From: Bacteroidales bacterium UBA6192
Lineage (GTDB): Bacteria; Bacteroidota; Bacteroidia; Bacteroidales; F082
Direction: 5' to 3'
Length of the DNA: 64,000 nt
Assembly (NCBI GenBank): GCA_002422725.1
Contig: DITE01000020.1
Coordinates: forward strand, 54,097 to 118,096
Shown here: positions 9,917-16,953 of the stretch, one piece after another
Layout: each line of letters opens with the position of its first letter
How positions within the stretch are numbered: the stretch's first letter is position 1
Translations under genes and position numbers: made by a program
The notes under the pieces: generated by a model
The model's database searches: none
The model's input: only the letters and a program-made list of their open reading frames with translations
What the model was told of the DNA's origin: nothing

Positions 9917-10462
9917 CTATTCCTTTTCAACCTGCATAAAACTAAGTTCCAGCGGGGTTTTGCGACCAAAGATCTTAACCATTACTTTCAACTTTTTCTT
10001 TTCCTCGTTAATCTCTTCAATCACACCTGTGAAACTGTTAAATGGTCCATCCGTAACAGTAACGGTCTCCCCGATAATGAAAGGCACATTGACTTCTTCG
10101 CCCATTTCGGCCAATTCATCAACTTTGCCTAAAATCCGGTTAACCTCCGACGGACGCAGGGGATCAGGCTCACCCTTTGTTCCCAGAAACCCCATCACAT
10201 TAGGAATGTTCTTAATAATGTGTGGTATTTCACCCGTGAGCACAGCTTCAATCAAAACGTATCCTGGAAAGTAATTTCGTTCTTTACTGATCTTCTTTCC
10301 TTTGCGTATCTGATAAACCTTCTCCGTGGGGATGAGTATTTGCGAAACAAGTGATTGAAGCCCAAGCCTGTTAATTTCAGATTCAAGGTATTCTTTTACC
10401 TTTTTTTCTTTTCCACTAATGGCCCGAACAACGTACCACTTCTTTTCAGTTGATTCACTCAT
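9917..10462 (-). CDS. nusG: Transcription termination/antitermination protein NusG
   Basis: 181-aa transcription elongation factor. The N-terminal NGN domain begins KKWYVVRAISGKEKKVKEYL and includes RNYFPGYVLIEA, which contacts RNA polymerase. The C-terminal KOW domain contains GETVTVTDGPFNSFTGVIEEI, used for contacts with Rho or ribosomal protein S10. Length is standard, with no extra domain as in UpxY-type paralogues. Located between secE (60 nt upstream) and rplK, its usual bacterial position. Confidence 0.97.
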   Translation of the reverse strand: MSESTEKKWYVVRAISGKEKKVKEYLESEINRLGLQSLVSQILIPTEKVYQIRKGKKISKERNYFPGYVLIEAVLTGEIPHIIKNIPNVMGFLGTKGEPDPLRPSEVNRILGKVDELAEMGEEVNVPFIIGETVTVTDGPFNSFTGVIEEINEEKKKLKVMVKIFGRKTPLELSFMQVEKE

Positions 10463-10522
10463 TTCTGGTAAAAAGATTGAGATAGTTATTCAACACAATT
10501 AAATACAATGAGCAACAAATTC

Positions 10523-10720
10523 TTAGAAAAGCCTGTAAAAGGCTTCCAGAAGAATTTGAAAGGATTTATCCATCAAATAAACCACCAAGGCGATTATGAG
10601 GGAAGCAATGGATACTACGATTGCACTACTTTGAAGTTCGCTCCAGGTAGGCCATGAAACCTTTTGCATCAATTCCTGGTAACTCTCTTTTGCGTAGTTA
10701 ACGATGCCTAACTTTGCCAT
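10523..10720 (-). CDS. secE: Preprotein translocase subunit SecE
   Basis: 65-aa single-span SecE of the short type. The amphipathic N-terminal helix with the conserved KVSWPTWSEL motif is followed by one transmembrane segment (about residues 32-50, AIVVSIASLIIALVVYLMD). It clamps SecY in the inner membrane. Located between tRNA-Trp and nusG, the usual arrangement. ATG at 10720, 19 nt after the 3' end of tRNA-Trp, so the mRNA is probably freed by tRNA processing. Confidence 0.95.
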   Translation of the reverse strand: MAKLGIVNYAKESYQELMQKVSWPTWSELQSSAIVVSIASLIIALVVYLMDKSFQILLEAFYRLF

Positions 10721-10739
10721 TGAATTTAAATTTTATTTG

Positions 10740-10812
10740 CACGGGTGGTAGGACTTGAACCCACAACCAACGGTTTTGGAGACCGCTACTCTACCAATTG
10801 AGCTACACCCGT
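10740..10812 (-). tRNA. tRNA-Trp (anticodon CCA)
   Basis: 73-nt cloverleaf on the minus strand. The acceptor stem ACGGGTG/CACCCGT pairs over 7 bp, the anticodon stem GCGGT/ACCGT closes the loop CTCCAAA with anticodon CCA, and the discriminator is G. No encoded CCA end. Lies between tuf and secE. Confidence 0.97.
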
Positions 10813-10838
10813 TTGTTAATATTGATATTTTAGAGTAA

Positions 10839-10874
10839 GTTAAAGGTATCCCGATTAGTCAGAATACCTTTAAC
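10839..10874 (-). promoter_or_regulatory. Hairpin between tuf and tRNA-Trp
   Basis: Perfect 11-bp inverted repeat (GTTAAAGGTAT / ATACCTTTAAC, 14-nt loop), 24 nt beyond the tuf stop codon. There is no U-tract after the stem on the transcribed strand, so it may protect the tuf 3' end or attenuate rather than terminate fully. The plus strand has AGTTTTATTTTG after the stem, but no plus-strand gene ends here. Confidence 0.55.
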
Positions 10875-10897
10875 AGTTTTATTTTGTTATTATGGTA

Positions 10898-12085
10898 TTA
10901 GTCGATGATTTCTGTTACCTGACCCGCTCCAACGGTACGTCCACCTTCGCGAATAGCGAAACGCAGCCCTTTGTTCATGGCGATCTCAGCAATCAGTCTT
11001 ACCTCGATAGTTAAGTTGTCACCTGGCATTACCATTTCAACTCCGTCTGGTAAAACGATTTCACCGGTTACGTCTGTTGTTCTGAAATAGAATTGTGGAC
11101 GATATTTGTTATGGAATGGTGTATGACGACCACCCTCTTCTTTTTTAAGAATATACACTTCTGCTTTGAAGTTCTTGTGAGGAGTAACAGTGCCTGTTTT
11201 GGCTATAACCATACCCCTGCGTATTTCATCCTTGTCAATTCCGCGAAGCAATAAACCAGCATTGTCGCCAGCTTCACCACGGTCAAGAATTTTACGGAAC
11301 ATTTCAACTCCGGTTACTACTGATTTTAGTTTTTCAGCGCCCATTCCAATAATATCAACAGTATCACCAGTATTGATAATACCTGTTTCAATTCTTCCTG
11401 TTGCTACTGTACCACGTCCCGTGATTGAGAAAACGTCTTCAATAGGCATAAGGAATGGTTTGTCCTGATCGCGTTCCGGCAACGGAATCCAAGAGTCACA
11501 AGCATCCATGAGTTCATAGATCTTTTCAACCCACTTTGGTTCTTTATTCAACCCGCCAAGTGCTGAGCCCTGGATTACAGGTGAATTATCGCCATCGAAA
11601 CCGTAAAAAGTGAGGAGATCCCTGATTTCCATTTCTACAAGTTCCAAAAGTTCTTCATCATCAACAAGGTCAACCTTGTTCATGAATACAACCAATCGTG
11701 GAACACCAACCTGTCGTGCAAGCAGAATGTGCTCACGTGTTTGTGGCATCGGACCATCTGTTGCGGCAACAACAATGATAGCGCCGTCCATCTGTGCAGC
11801 ACCTGTAACCATGTTTTTAACATAGTCAGCGTGACCAGGACAGTCAACGTGTGCATAGTGCCGTGCAACTGTTTGATACTCTACGTGAGCTGTATTGATG
11901 GTGATTCCCCTTTCTTTTTCTTCAGGAGCAGCATCAATAGAGTCAAAGGATTTGAATTCAGCAAGTCCTTTAGCTTGCAAACAGAGCGTAATAGCTGCTG
12001 TTAATGTGGTTTTGCCATGGTCAACGTGACCAATCGTACCGATGTTTACGTGTGGCTTTGTACGTGCAAATTTTTCTTTAGCCAT
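10898..12085 (-). CDS. tuf: Elongation factor Tu
   Basis: 395-aa translational GTPase that delivers aminoacyl-tRNA to the ribosome. The G1 motif GHVDHGKT, the switch I region with GITINTAH, G3 DCPGHADY and G4 NKVD are intact, followed by domains 2 and 3 ending GRTVGAGQVTEI. An upstream 13-residue extension is open, but MAKEKFARTKPHVNIG at 12085 is the family N-terminus. It lies 47 nt downstream of a four-tRNA cluster and is probably co-transcribed from the promoter at 12521-12551. Confidence 0.99.
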   Translation of the reverse strand: MAKEKFARTKPHVNIGTIGHVDHGKTTLTAAITLCLQAKGLAEFKSFDSIDAAPEEKERGITINTAHVEYQTVARHYAHVDCPGHADYVKNMVTGAAQMDGAIIVVAATDGPMPQTREHILLARQVGVPRLVVFMNKVDLVDDEELLELVEMEIRDLLTFYGFDGDNSPVIQGSALGGLNKEPKWVEKIYELMDACDSWIPLPERDQDKPFLMPIEDVFSITGRGTVATGRIETGIINTGDTVDIIGMGAEKLKSVVTGVEMFRKILDRGEAGDNAGLLLRGIDKDEIRRGMVIAKTGTVTPHKNFKAEVYILKKEEGGRHTPFHNKYRPQFYFRTTDVTGEIVLPDGVEMVMPGDNLTIEVRLIAEIAMNKGLRFAIREGGRTVGAGQVTEIID

Positions 12086-12132
12086 ATCTACTTTGTTTAA
12101 ATTAAAAGTGTTAAAAAATATCAATTAACTAG

Positions 12133-12204
12133 AGCCAATGATGAGGATTGAACTCATGACCTCTTCCTTACCAAGGAAGCGCTCTACCACTGAGCTACAT
12201 CGGC
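12133..12204 (-). tRNA. tRNA-Thr (anticodon GGT)
   Basis: Acceptor stem GCCGATG/CATTGGC (one G-U pair), anticodon stem CTTCC/GGAAG, loop TTGGTAA with anticodon GGT, T-arm GTTCAAT. Last of four tRNAs ahead of tuf. No encoded CCA. Confidence 0.96.
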
Positions 12205-12209
12205 TTTTG

Positions 12210-12282
12210 AGCGGGAAACCGGGCTCGAACCGGCCACCTACAGCTTGGAAGGCTGTCGCTCTACCAAATGAGCTATTCCCGC
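12210..12282 (-). tRNA. tRNA-Gly (anticodon TCC)
   Basis: Acceptor stem GCGGGAA/TTCCCGC, anticodon stem ACAGC/GCTGT with loop CTTCCAA (anticodon TCC), T-arm GTTCGAG. Second-to-last of the tRNA cluster upstream of tuf. Confidence 0.96.
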
Positions 12283-12288
12283 TTGATG

Positions 12289-12370
12289 TGGGGAAGGGAG
12301 GATTCGAACCTCCGAAGGCTGCGCCAACAGATTTACAGTCTGCCCCATTTGACCGCTCTGGTACTTCCCC
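12289..12370 (-). tRNA. tRNA-Tyr (anticodon GTA)
   Basis: 82-nt class II tRNA with a long variable arm. Acceptor stem GGGGAAG/CTTCCCC, anticodon stem GCAGA/TCTGT with loop CTGTAAA (anticodon GTA), discriminator A. Confidence 0.96.
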
Positions 12371-12393
12371 TTGTTTTAGTATAGACAATATTG

Positions 12394-12467
12394 AGCCGAT
12401 GGAGGGATTCGAACCCCCGACCAGCTGATTACAAATCAGCTGCTCTGGCCAGCTGAGCTACATCGGC
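12394..12467 (-). tRNA. tRNA-Thr (anticodon TGT)
   Basis: First gene of the tRNA-tuf transcript. Acceptor stem GCCGATG/CATCGGC, anticodon stem GCTGA/TCAGC with loop TTTGTAA (anticodon TGT), T-arm GTTCGAA. About 47 nt downstream of the predicted transcription start. Confidence 0.97.
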
Positions 12468-12520
12468 TTCTTCAAAGAACGATAAAACATAATGTTTCAA
12501 TACCTTTCGAAAAAGGTCTG

Positions 12521-12551
12521 CAAAAATAGATAATTCTAACGAATTGACAAA
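12521..12551 (-). promoter_or_regulatory. Bacteroidota-type promoter for the tRNA-tuf-secE operon
   Basis: On the minus strand TTTG (12548-12551), a 19-nt spacer and TATTTTTG (12521-12528) match the Bacteroidota housekeeping consensus TTTG-N19/20-TAnnTTTG exactly. The expected start is near 12514. The flanks are strongly AT-rich (12530-12617), which may act as an UP-like element. This is the best promoter in the window and supports the phylum assignment. Confidence 0.85.
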
Positions 12552-12617
12552 GAAATATTGTCAAATTAGTAAATAATTTTTCGAAATATTAGTAAAAAGT
12601 TAATATTCAACTATTTA

Positions 12618-12914
12618 CTAGTGATTAAGGCGGCTCTTGTGTTTTTCTAATTGCCTCTTCAAAGCATCCAATGCGGCATCCGCAGCTTCCTCAAAAGTTT
12701 TATTCTGCTTGCTGGCAAAGAGGTCGTTGCCTTTCAGACTAATTCTGATTTCAGTTATTTTATTCATTGGAGTGTCGGTGTTCCCAAGCTTTAGGTTTAT
12801 CTCGGAACTAATAATATCATCGTATTTATTGCCGAGCTTCTCTACTTTATTGGTCAGGAAATCTTCCAGTTTCCGATCGGTTTTAAAATGAACAGAATTG
12901 ATAATGACTTTCAT
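12618..12914 (-). CDS. hpf: Ribosome hibernation promoting factor, short HPF/YfiA type
   Basis: 98-aa protein of the HPF/RaiA family, which occupies the decoding centre of idle ribosomes. It starts MKVIINSVHFKTDRKLEDFL and ends in the basic helix DALKRQLEKHKSRLNH; the C-terminal dimerisation domain of long HPF is absent. It is third in an rpsU-xerC-hpf series, 26 nt after xerC. A complete Shine-Dalgarno sequence (AAGGAGGT, 12919-12926) sits four bases before the ATG, which is exceptional for this phylum and for this window. Confidence 0.93.
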   Translation of the reverse strand: MKVIINSVHFKTDRKLEDFLTNKVEKLGNKYDDIISSEINLKLGNTDTPMNKITEIRISLKGNDLFASKQNKTFEEAADAALDALKRQLEKHKSRLNH

Positions 12915-12918
12915 AACT

Positions 12919-12926
12919 ACCTCCTT
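12919..12926 (-). promoter_or_regulatory. Perfect Shine-Dalgarno site of hpf
   Basis: AAGGAGGT ending four bases before the hpf ATG. Most starts in this window have only AT-rich leaders, as expected for Bacteroidota, where the anti-SD is masked on the ribosome by bS21 and neighbouring proteins (known in Flavobacterium johnsoniae). Confidence 0.8.
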
Positions 12927-12940
12927 ATTAAATGGTTATT

Positions 12941-13819
12941 TTATCCTTTCGGATGAGCTTGTTTGTGAATACTTTTTAGTTGTTCTATTGTATTATGGGT
13001 GTATATCTGTGTGGCAGCAAGGCTGCTATGTCCAAGTAATTCTTTAATGGCAAGGATGCTGGCCCCATTATTTAGCAAATGGGTCGCAAAGGTATGTCTT
13101 AAAATATGCGGACTCGTTTTTTGAAGTGTTGTTTCTGAACTTAATATGGTATGAACGATTCTATAAATCATCTTATTGTAAGCTGGTTTACCATTTTTCG
13201 TTACGAACAATGCTTTTTGATCTGTACCAAAAAGTTTGTGCTTTTCTTTTAAATACGCTATTAAGACATTCTTCAGTGTAGTATGAAACGGGATAATCCT
13301 TTCTTTATTTCCTTTGCCTCTTACAATTAACGAATTGTTGCCAAAATGAATGTCTGTTTCCTGAATCCCGGTGAGTTCAGAAAGCCTGATGCCTGTCTGG
13401 TATAGCAAATCAATAATCAGGCCATCACGAATTATCGTAAAATTATCGGAATGACTGTTTTCTGTCATTTTAAGCATTAAATCCTTTGTGACAAATTCGG
13501 GCAAACTTTTCCTGACTTTCAAAGATTGAATTTTTTCGGCCGGATTCTGTTGAATATAATTGTTGCGCATACAAAAACGGTAAAATGATCTGATGCTGCT
13601 AAGTTTGCGGTTAATGCTGCTGTTTCCGGTGCCATTTTCCTTTAGTAAAACAACCCAGGACCTGATCATTTGTGCTGTAACATTTATCAGATCATCTGTC
13701 TCAAACTGTTGCATTATAAAATCATAAAACGCATATATATCAGACCTATAAGCTTTTAAGGAGTGTTGTGAATACCGTTTCTCGGTACTGAGCCAGGAAA
13801 AATAGATTTCTGGAATCAT
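12941..13819 (-). CDS. xerC: Tyrosine recombinase XerC/XerD family
   Basis: 292-aa site-specific recombinase, probably acting in chromosome dimer resolution at dif. The N-terminal SAM-like core-binding domain (SWLSTEKRYSQHSLKAYRSDI) is followed by a catalytic domain containing the full set: Arg in TGIRLSEL, Lys in GKGNKERIIP, HxxR in HILRHTFATHLL, His in LLGHSSLAATQIYTH and the nucleophile Tyr in that last segment. The setting beside rpsU and hpf is a housekeeping one, not a mobile element. Assignment to XerC rather than XerD rests on this context. Confidence 0.9.
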   Translation of the reverse strand: MIPEIYFSWLSTEKRYSQHSLKAYRSDIYAFYDFIMQQFETDDLINVTAQMIRSWVVLLKENGTGNSSINRKLSSIRSFYRFCMRNNYIQQNPAEKIQSLKVRKSLPEFVTKDLMLKMTENSHSDNFTIIRDGLIIDLLYQTGIRLSELTGIQETDIHFGNNSLIVRGKGNKERIIPFHTTLKNVLIAYLKEKHKLFGTDQKALFVTKNGKPAYNKMIYRIVHTILSSETTLQKTSPHILRHTFATHLLNNGASILAIKELLGHSSLAATQIYTHNTIEQLKSIHKQAHPKG

Positions 13820-13828
13820 GTAAAATAG

Positions 13829-13878
13829 AAAAACTTTGATGTAAATATAGTATAAACTATGGTTACATCAAAGTTTTT
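13829..13878 (-). terminator. Intrinsic terminator after rpsU
   Basis: Perfect 16-bp inverted repeat (13829-13844 with 13863-13878; AAAAACTTTGATGTAA arm) whose loop contains a further short ATAGT/ACTAT pairing. On the minus strand the stem ends in a run of T, 28 nt after the rpsU stop codon. It probably sets the rpsU:xerC ratio. The arms are symmetric, so it could work in both directions. Confidence 0.8.
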
Positions 13879-13906
13879 GAAATGATTTCTTGTAAAAAAA
13901 ATCTGA

Positions 13907-14101
13907 CTAGATCTCTTCCAATCGACGAAGTTGCTGAACATAAATCGCTTTGAGCCTTTGCTCGCGACTAACAACAGATGGTTTGGTGAACTTTTGACGC
14001 TCACGTAATTCTTTTACAACGCCAGTTTTTTCAAACTTCCTTTTGTATTTTTTTAAGGCACGGTCGATGCTTTCACCTTCTTTTACTGGAATGATAATCA
14101 T
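13907..14101 (-). CDS. rpsU: 30S ribosomal protein S21 (bS21)
   Basis: 64-aa basic protein: MIIIPVKEGESIDRALKKYKRKFEKTG, then RQKFTKPSVVSREQRLKAIYVQQ. In Bacteroidota bS21 helps mask the anti-Shine-Dalgarno of 16S rRNA. Its own leader has an imperfect purine-rich stretch (AGAAAGAGAGTG, about 9 nt before the ATG) and a 5' leader of about 47 nt from the promoter at 14155-14186. Followed by a strong terminator and then xerC. Confidence 0.97.
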   Translation of the reverse strand: MIIIPVKEGESIDRALKKYKRKFEKTGVVKELRERQKFTKPSVVSREQRLKAIYVQQLRRLEEI

Positions 14102-14154
14102 TTTAATACACTCTCTTTCTTTTGGTTATTTAATATAATTAACGAATCGGGCGG

Positions 14155-14186
14155 CAAAATTAATACCTTTTCCTGATCTTTTCAAA
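14155..14186 (-). promoter_or_regulatory. Promoter of rpsU
   Basis: On the minus strand TTTG (14183-14186), a 20-nt spacer and TAATTTTG (14155-14162) fit the Bacteroidota consensus. It starts in the short gap after the S9 peptidase stop codon, separating rpsU from that gene. Confidence 0.75.
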
Positions 14187-14199
14187 TTTATTCCTGTTT

Positions 14200-16410
14200 T
14201 TATTTTTCAATAAGGTTTTGTTCCAAAAAGTCAGTCATCAAGGTGTAGAGGTGTAGCCGGGTCGTGCCACCATATATGCCATGATTACGGTTTGGATAAA
14301 TCATCAGTTCAAATTGCTTGTTTGCCCTGACCAAAGCATTCACCAATTCCATCGAATTCTGATAGTGAACATTATCGTCAGCACTGCCATGAACAAGCAA
14401 ATACTTCCCTTTTAGTTTATTAACATGATTAATAGGGGAGTTGTCGTCGTATCCTGATGCATTGTCCTGAGGTTTCTGCATGAACCTTTCGGTGTAAATA
14501 TTATCATAGTATCTCCAGCTGGTTACCGGTGCTACTGCAATAGCAGCTGAAAACTCATCGGCACCTTTCGTTATTGCCAGTGTCGACATATACCCTCCAT
14601 AGCTCCATCCAAATACTCCAATCCGGCTTGAGTCAACATAGTCAAGTTTTGATAAATACCTTGCGCTTGTAATCAGATCTTCTGTTTCATACTTGCCTAA
14701 TTCACGGTAAGTCATTTTTTTGAATAATTCGCCACGTGCGCCTGTGCCACGATTATCAACAGAAATAACTATCATGCCTTTTTGAGCAAGCATCTGAAAC
14801 CAGAAATAATTGCTCCATCCCCATGAATTGGTCACAGTTTGCGACCCTGGTCCTCCATAAACATATATCAGAACCGGATATTTTTTTGTTGGATCAAAAT
14901 CGTCGGGTAATATCCTCCATGCATTCAAAGCCACCTGTTTGCCATCGGGTAATGTTATCGATGGGTCAGTAATAGTAAAAAACTCGAGTTTACTGAGCCT
15001 GAATTCCGACATTCTTGCTTTAAAAGCATTGTTGTCAATAATTGTTCTTAACAACTTTCCGTCTTTTTGAAAAACCTGAATGACATGTGGAGTATTTGCA
15101 GTCGTGTTAGTGCCGATAAAGTAGTCGAATTTTGAACTGAAGTCTGCACTGTTGTATCCTTCGAGGCTGGTTAGCTTTTTCGCCTTACCATCAAAATCAA
15201 CCGAGTAAATATGCCTGTCGATAGGCGAGAGTTCAGCACTTTGAAAAAATATCAATTTGTTTTGATTGTCAATGCCATAAACTTCAGTTACATCCCAATT
15301 TCCATTGGTAAGTTGCTTAAGTTCAACACCCGACATACTATATAGGTATATGTGATTGAAGCCGTTTTTTTCAGAAGTGATTACAAAGTACTGGTTGTCA
15401 GGAAGAAAGAAAAGGTTATCCGTTATGTCTATGTAATAGGTATTCGTTTCTTTATACAAAGGTGTTGTATTACCGTTGCTGGTATTGGCAAGGATAAGCT
15501 CTAGCTGGTTCTGCAGTCTGTTCATTTTTTGGATGCATAACCAGTCACCCGAACTGGTCCATTTGATCCGCGGAATATAGATGTCGTTATCCTCACCAAG
15601 GGGAACGTTTAGGATTGTGTTACTGGCAAGGTCATAAATTTTAATTTCAATTACTGAATTACTCTCACCTGCTTTGGGGTATTTGTATTTGTACCACTCA
15701 GGATACAGGCCTTGATAATATGCAAGTTGAAATTCTTTTACATCTGATTCATCAAAGCGGTAAAAGGCAATTTTTTTGCTGTCAGGTGACCAGAAAAATG
15801 CTTTGGTAAAGCTAAATTCTTCCTCATAAACCCAGTCAGCCATACCATTTATAATTTCATTGAACTTGCCATCAGATGTGATTTGAGTCTCTTTCTGATT
15901 CGTAAGATTCTTAATGAAAATGTTGTTGTCGCGCACAAATGCAATCATACTGCCATCAGGCGAAAAATCAGCAAGACTCTGCTTCCCATTTTCTGAAAGA
16001 GGCTTCAGCGTCTCTTTTGCTAAATCATAAACATAATAATTTGATTTGGTAGAATGACGGTAAATACTTTCTGTTTCAGTCAACAATAGGATTTTCTTTT
16101 CATCACTGCTAAGTGTGTAATTGTTGAATGAAATGGGTTCGTCATTTCCATCGCGCAGCAATGCTGACCGATGAAGCAAGGTTCTTACGAATTTTCCTTT
16201 TCGATAACTAAACACATTTAATGCGGTGTCGTTGTCAACAAGATACAATTCGCCATCATTCAATGGATTAACCCCGTTTGCCATTTCCGGGAAAAATATT
16301 CCGTTAGCCCATATATCCTTCAGGTGAATATCTTTTTTTTGTTGTGCATTCAGGTCAAATGAGATAAGAACTAACATCATTGCTAACACTTTAAGGAAAT
16401 TTTTTCTCAT
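14200..16410 (-). CDS. Exported prolyl oligopeptidase-family peptidase (DPP4-like, S9B)
   Basis: 736-aa exported serine peptidase that probably removes dipeptides after Pro (or Ala) in the periplasm. The signal peptide is MRKNFLKVLAMMLVLISFDLNA; then comes a beta-propeller domain (DPPIV N-terminal, residues ~60-480) including the DWVYEEEF motif, which in DPP4 supplies the double Glu that binds the substrate N-terminus. The alpha/beta hydrolase domain has the triad Ser603 (GWSYGGY), Asp678 (GSADDNVH) and His710 (NRNHG). A longer open frame reaches 16539 but would include the promoter TACCTTTG at 16431-16438, so the ATG at 16410 is chosen. Confidence 0.93.
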   Translation of the reverse strand: MRKNFLKVLAMMLVLISFDLNAQQKKDIHLKDIWANGIFFPEMANGVNPLNDGELYLVDNDTALNVFSYRKGKFVRTLLHRSALLRDGNDEPISFNNYTLSSDEKKILLLTETESIYRHSTKSNYYVYDLAKETLKPLSENGKQSLADFSPDGSMIAFVRDNNIFIKNLTNQKETQITSDGKFNEIINGMADWVYEEEFSFTKAFFWSPDSKKIAFYRFDESDVKEFQLAYYQGLYPEWYKYKYPKAGESNSVIEIKIYDLASNTILNVPLGEDNDIYIPRIKWTSSGDWLCIQKMNRLQNQLELILANTSNGNTTPLYKETNTYYIDITDNLFFLPDNQYFVITSEKNGFNHIYLYSMSGVELKQLTNGNWDVTEVYGIDNQNKLIFFQSAELSPIDRHIYSVDFDGKAKKLTSLEGYNSADFSSKFDYFIGTNTTANTPHVIQVFQKDGKLLRTIIDNNAFKARMSEFRLSKLEFFTITDPSITLPDGKQVALNAWRILPDDFDPTKKYPVLIYVYGGPGSQTVTNSWGWSNYFWFQMLAQKGMIVISVDNRGTGARGELFKKMTYRELGKYETEDLITSARYLSKLDYVDSSRIGVFGWSYGGYMSTLAITKGADEFSAAIAVAPVTSWRYYDNIYTERFMQKPQDNASGYDDNSPINHVNKLKGKYLLVHGSADDNVHYQNSMELVNALVRANKQFELMIYPNRNHGIYGGTTRLHLYTLMTDFLEQNLIEK

Positions 16411-16430
16411 AGGATTTTCATTTTTTTTGC

Positions 16431-16438
16431 CAAAGGTA
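16431..16438 (-). promoter_or_regulatory. -7 box of the DPP4-like gene
   Basis: TACCTTTG on the minus strand, exactly TAnnTTTG. Predicted start near 16424, giving a leader of only about 14 nt before the ATG at 16410. The upstream TTTG is not at ideal spacing. Confidence 0.6.
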
Positions 16439-16461
16439 AACATTTGTAATCGATGATAAAT

Positions 16462-16492
16462 GTTGCAAAGTCGGAAACAGTTTGTATTTTTG
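16462..16492 (+). promoter_or_regulatory. Promoter of tRNA-Val
   Basis: GTTG (16462-16465), a 19-nt spacer and TATTTTTG (16485-16492), with the same -7 sequence as the tRNA-tuf promoter. It overlaps the promoter region of the divergent peptidase gene. About 66 nt of leader precede the tRNA. Confidence 0.7.
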
Positions 16493-16564
16493 CACACCTC
16501 ATTCATGAACACACTGTTGTTTGGTATATGGCGATACAAATGGTTTAGTTCGTGAGTGTGTTTC

Positions 16565-16639
16565 GGGACGTTAGCTCAGTTGGTTTAGAGCGCTTGCTTG
16601 ACAGGCAAGAGGTCACTGGTTCGATTCCAGTACGCCCCA
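16565..16639 (+). tRNA. tRNA-Val (anticodon GAC)
   Basis: 75-nt cloverleaf: anticodon stem CTTGC/GCAAG, loop TTGACAG (anticodon GAC), T-arm ACTGG TTCGATT CCAGT, discriminator A, no encoded CCA. The acceptor stem GGGACGT/ACGCCCC has an A-C mismatch at position 4-69. Confidence 0.92.
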
Positions 16640-16651
16640 CGCAGAAAGATG

Positions 16652-16682
16652 GTTGCTTACAGTACTGTGAGCAACTTTTTTT
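16652..16682 (+). terminator. Terminator of tRNA-Val
   Basis: GTTGCTTACA...TGTGAGCAAC hairpin followed by seven T, 12 nt after the tRNA. Confidence 0.85.
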
Positions 16683-16953
16683 ATAATTCCAGCAGAAGTG
16701 CAGATTTAGTTTGGAAAGAATAAAGAAATCCTTTTACAAAAATTAGGATATTGATAATGTGCGACAGCAATCAGGTGTGTATTTTAGTCTGAATTTGGGA
16801 ATTCAGTACGTGGTTTTAGTCGATTATGATGAAACTTGCTAATTTTTGGCTAACTGTCATATCAGAAAAACTTATTTTACTTTGGTAAATTTAATAAGGA
16901 TGGTTCAATTTCAAGTGCAGAAGCTATTCGTTTTAACATCGCTTTTGCAAATA
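16683..16953. other. Intergenic stretch between tRNA-Val terminator and a convergent gene
   Basis: About 270 bases with no convincing gene. On the minus strand, 16892-16954 can be read as a short peptide (AKAMLKRIASALEIEPSLLNLPK) that resembles the last helices of an XRE-type HTH domain, but it lacks the rest of such a domain. No terminator for the 16954-17727 gene was identified. Confidence 0.4.

Noticed and set aside
12125..12388. 87-codon minus-strand frame and a 96-codon plus-strand frame over the tRNA cluster
   Set aside because: They lie entirely on four well-formed tRNA genes; the translations are the typical tRNA artefact proteins.
12941..13819. Tyrosine recombinase as a sign of an integrated element next to tRNAs
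   Set aside because: Family features and the conserved rpsU-xerC-hpf setting point to the housekeeping Xer recombinase; no att-like direct repeats were seen.
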